Shown here: in pieces, positions 7,321 through 7,459 of the stretch | Position numbering within the stretch: the first letter of the stretch is position 1 | Layout: the number at the start of each line of letters is the position of its first letter | Source: Chloroflexota bacterium | GTDB taxonomy: Bacteria > Chloroflexota > Anaerolineae > 4572-78 | Assembly: GCA_024278725.1 (NCBI GenBank) | Contig: JAJRSQ010000192.1 | Span: forward strand, 1 to 7,459 | DNA length: 7,459 nucleotides | Reading direction: 5' to 3' | Translations under genes and position numbers: made by a program | The notes under the pieces: generated by a model | Told to the model about the DNA's origin: nothing | The model's database searches: none | The model's input: the letters and a program-made list of their open reading frames with translations, nothing else

Positions 7321-7328
7321 AAACTGCA
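7321..7328. repeat. Right copy of 8-bp target-site duplication
   Basis: AAACTGCA immediately follows the right terminal inverted repeat and is identical to 7192-7199. Removing the element together with one copy leaves a 36-nt gap between the nuoL stop and the nuoM start, which is in line with the other gaps in this operon. Confidence 0.8.
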
Positions 7329-7349
7329 ATTGATAAGGTTGTATTGATT

Positions 7350-7459
7350 ATGAATCAACTTGGTTTTCCACTACTTTCGGCGTTATTGGTTGTGCCTCTT
7401 TTGGGTGTGGTGGTGGTGCTGTTCATCCCCGACGCGAAAGAGAAGGCGATAAAAACCGC
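7350..7459 (+). CDS. nuoM: NADH-quinone oxidoreductase subunit M, N-terminal part (runs off the window)
   Basis: Open frame from the ATG at 7350 to the window edge, 36 full codons. It encodes a hydrophobic first transmembrane helix containing PLLSALLVVPLLG and ending in a short charged loop (PDAKEKAIK). This matches the usual N-terminus of NuoM, the second antiporter-like proton-pumping subunit (ND4 homologue). The position directly after nuoL is the standard one. AAGG at 7335-7338 lies 11 nt upstream and is a plausible, slightly distant ribosome-binding site. It survived the upstream insertion because the element landed 21 nt or more before the start codon. The diagnostic proton-channel lysines and glutamate lie beyond the edge, so the name rests on this helix and on synteny. 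Confidence 0.85.
   Translation, partial: MNQLGFPLLSALLVVPLLGVVVVLFIPDAKEKAIKT

Noticed and set aside
6687..7358. 223-codon open frame on the - strand covering the nuoL 3' end and the inserted element
   Set aside because: It is a shadow of nuoL with its N-terminus made from the palindromic repeat. Its composition is His/Gln/Arg-rich and it shows no transposase motif, so it is not the element's gene.

Overview
This window is a stretch of a bacterial nuo operon for respiratory complex I (proton-translocating NADH:quinone oxidoreductase). It holds complete nuoG, nuoH, nuoI, nuoJ, nuoK and nuoL, in that order and all on the + strand. The first 36 codons of nuoM run off the right edge, and the C-terminal tail of an unidentified upstream gene sits at the left edge. 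GHIJKL(M) is the standard bacterial order, so the remaining subunits should lie outside the window.

Organism: a moderately GC-rich bacterium with a full-length complex I. NuoG has the long N1b loop and the extra N7 [4Fe-4S] ligand set seen in Thermus-type enzymes. The overall protein flavour suggests Chloroflexota (Anaerolineae-like), but this is an impression from the sequences, not a demonstrated placement.

Layout: 2-73 is the upstream gene tail. 74-165 is a 92-nt gap with two hairpin-forming inverted repeats ahead of nuoG. 166-2823 is nuoG (peripheral-arm Fe-S subunit), which overlaps nuoH (2823-3827, quinone-site membrane subunit) by one base. 3858-4367 is nuoI (clusters N6a/N6b), 4425-4964 is nuoJ, 4966-5268 is nuoK and 5280-7184 is nuoL. 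The nuoL-nuoM gap is 165 nt and nuoM begins at 7350. No gene-free stretch exceeds 165 nt.

How the genes work together: NuoG carries electrons from the NADH module through N1b, N5 and N4, and NuoI passes them through N6a/N6b to quinone at the NuoH interface. NuoJ and NuoK, and the antiporter-like NuoL and NuoM, form the proton-pumping membrane arm.

The most notable feature is in the nuoL-nuoM gap. A 121-bp non-coding element (7200-7320) has perfect 12-bp terminal inverted repeats, flanked flush by an 8-bp direct repeat (AAACTGCA), the signature of a transposed MITE. Removing the element and one repeat copy leaves an ordinary 36-nt intercistronic gap. Its core is a foldable palindrome of the CATTGCGA...GAAGCAATC type. 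Apart from this insertion and the hairpins before nuoG, the region is ordinary respiratory housekeeping sequence. I see no evidence of an undescribed protein system.
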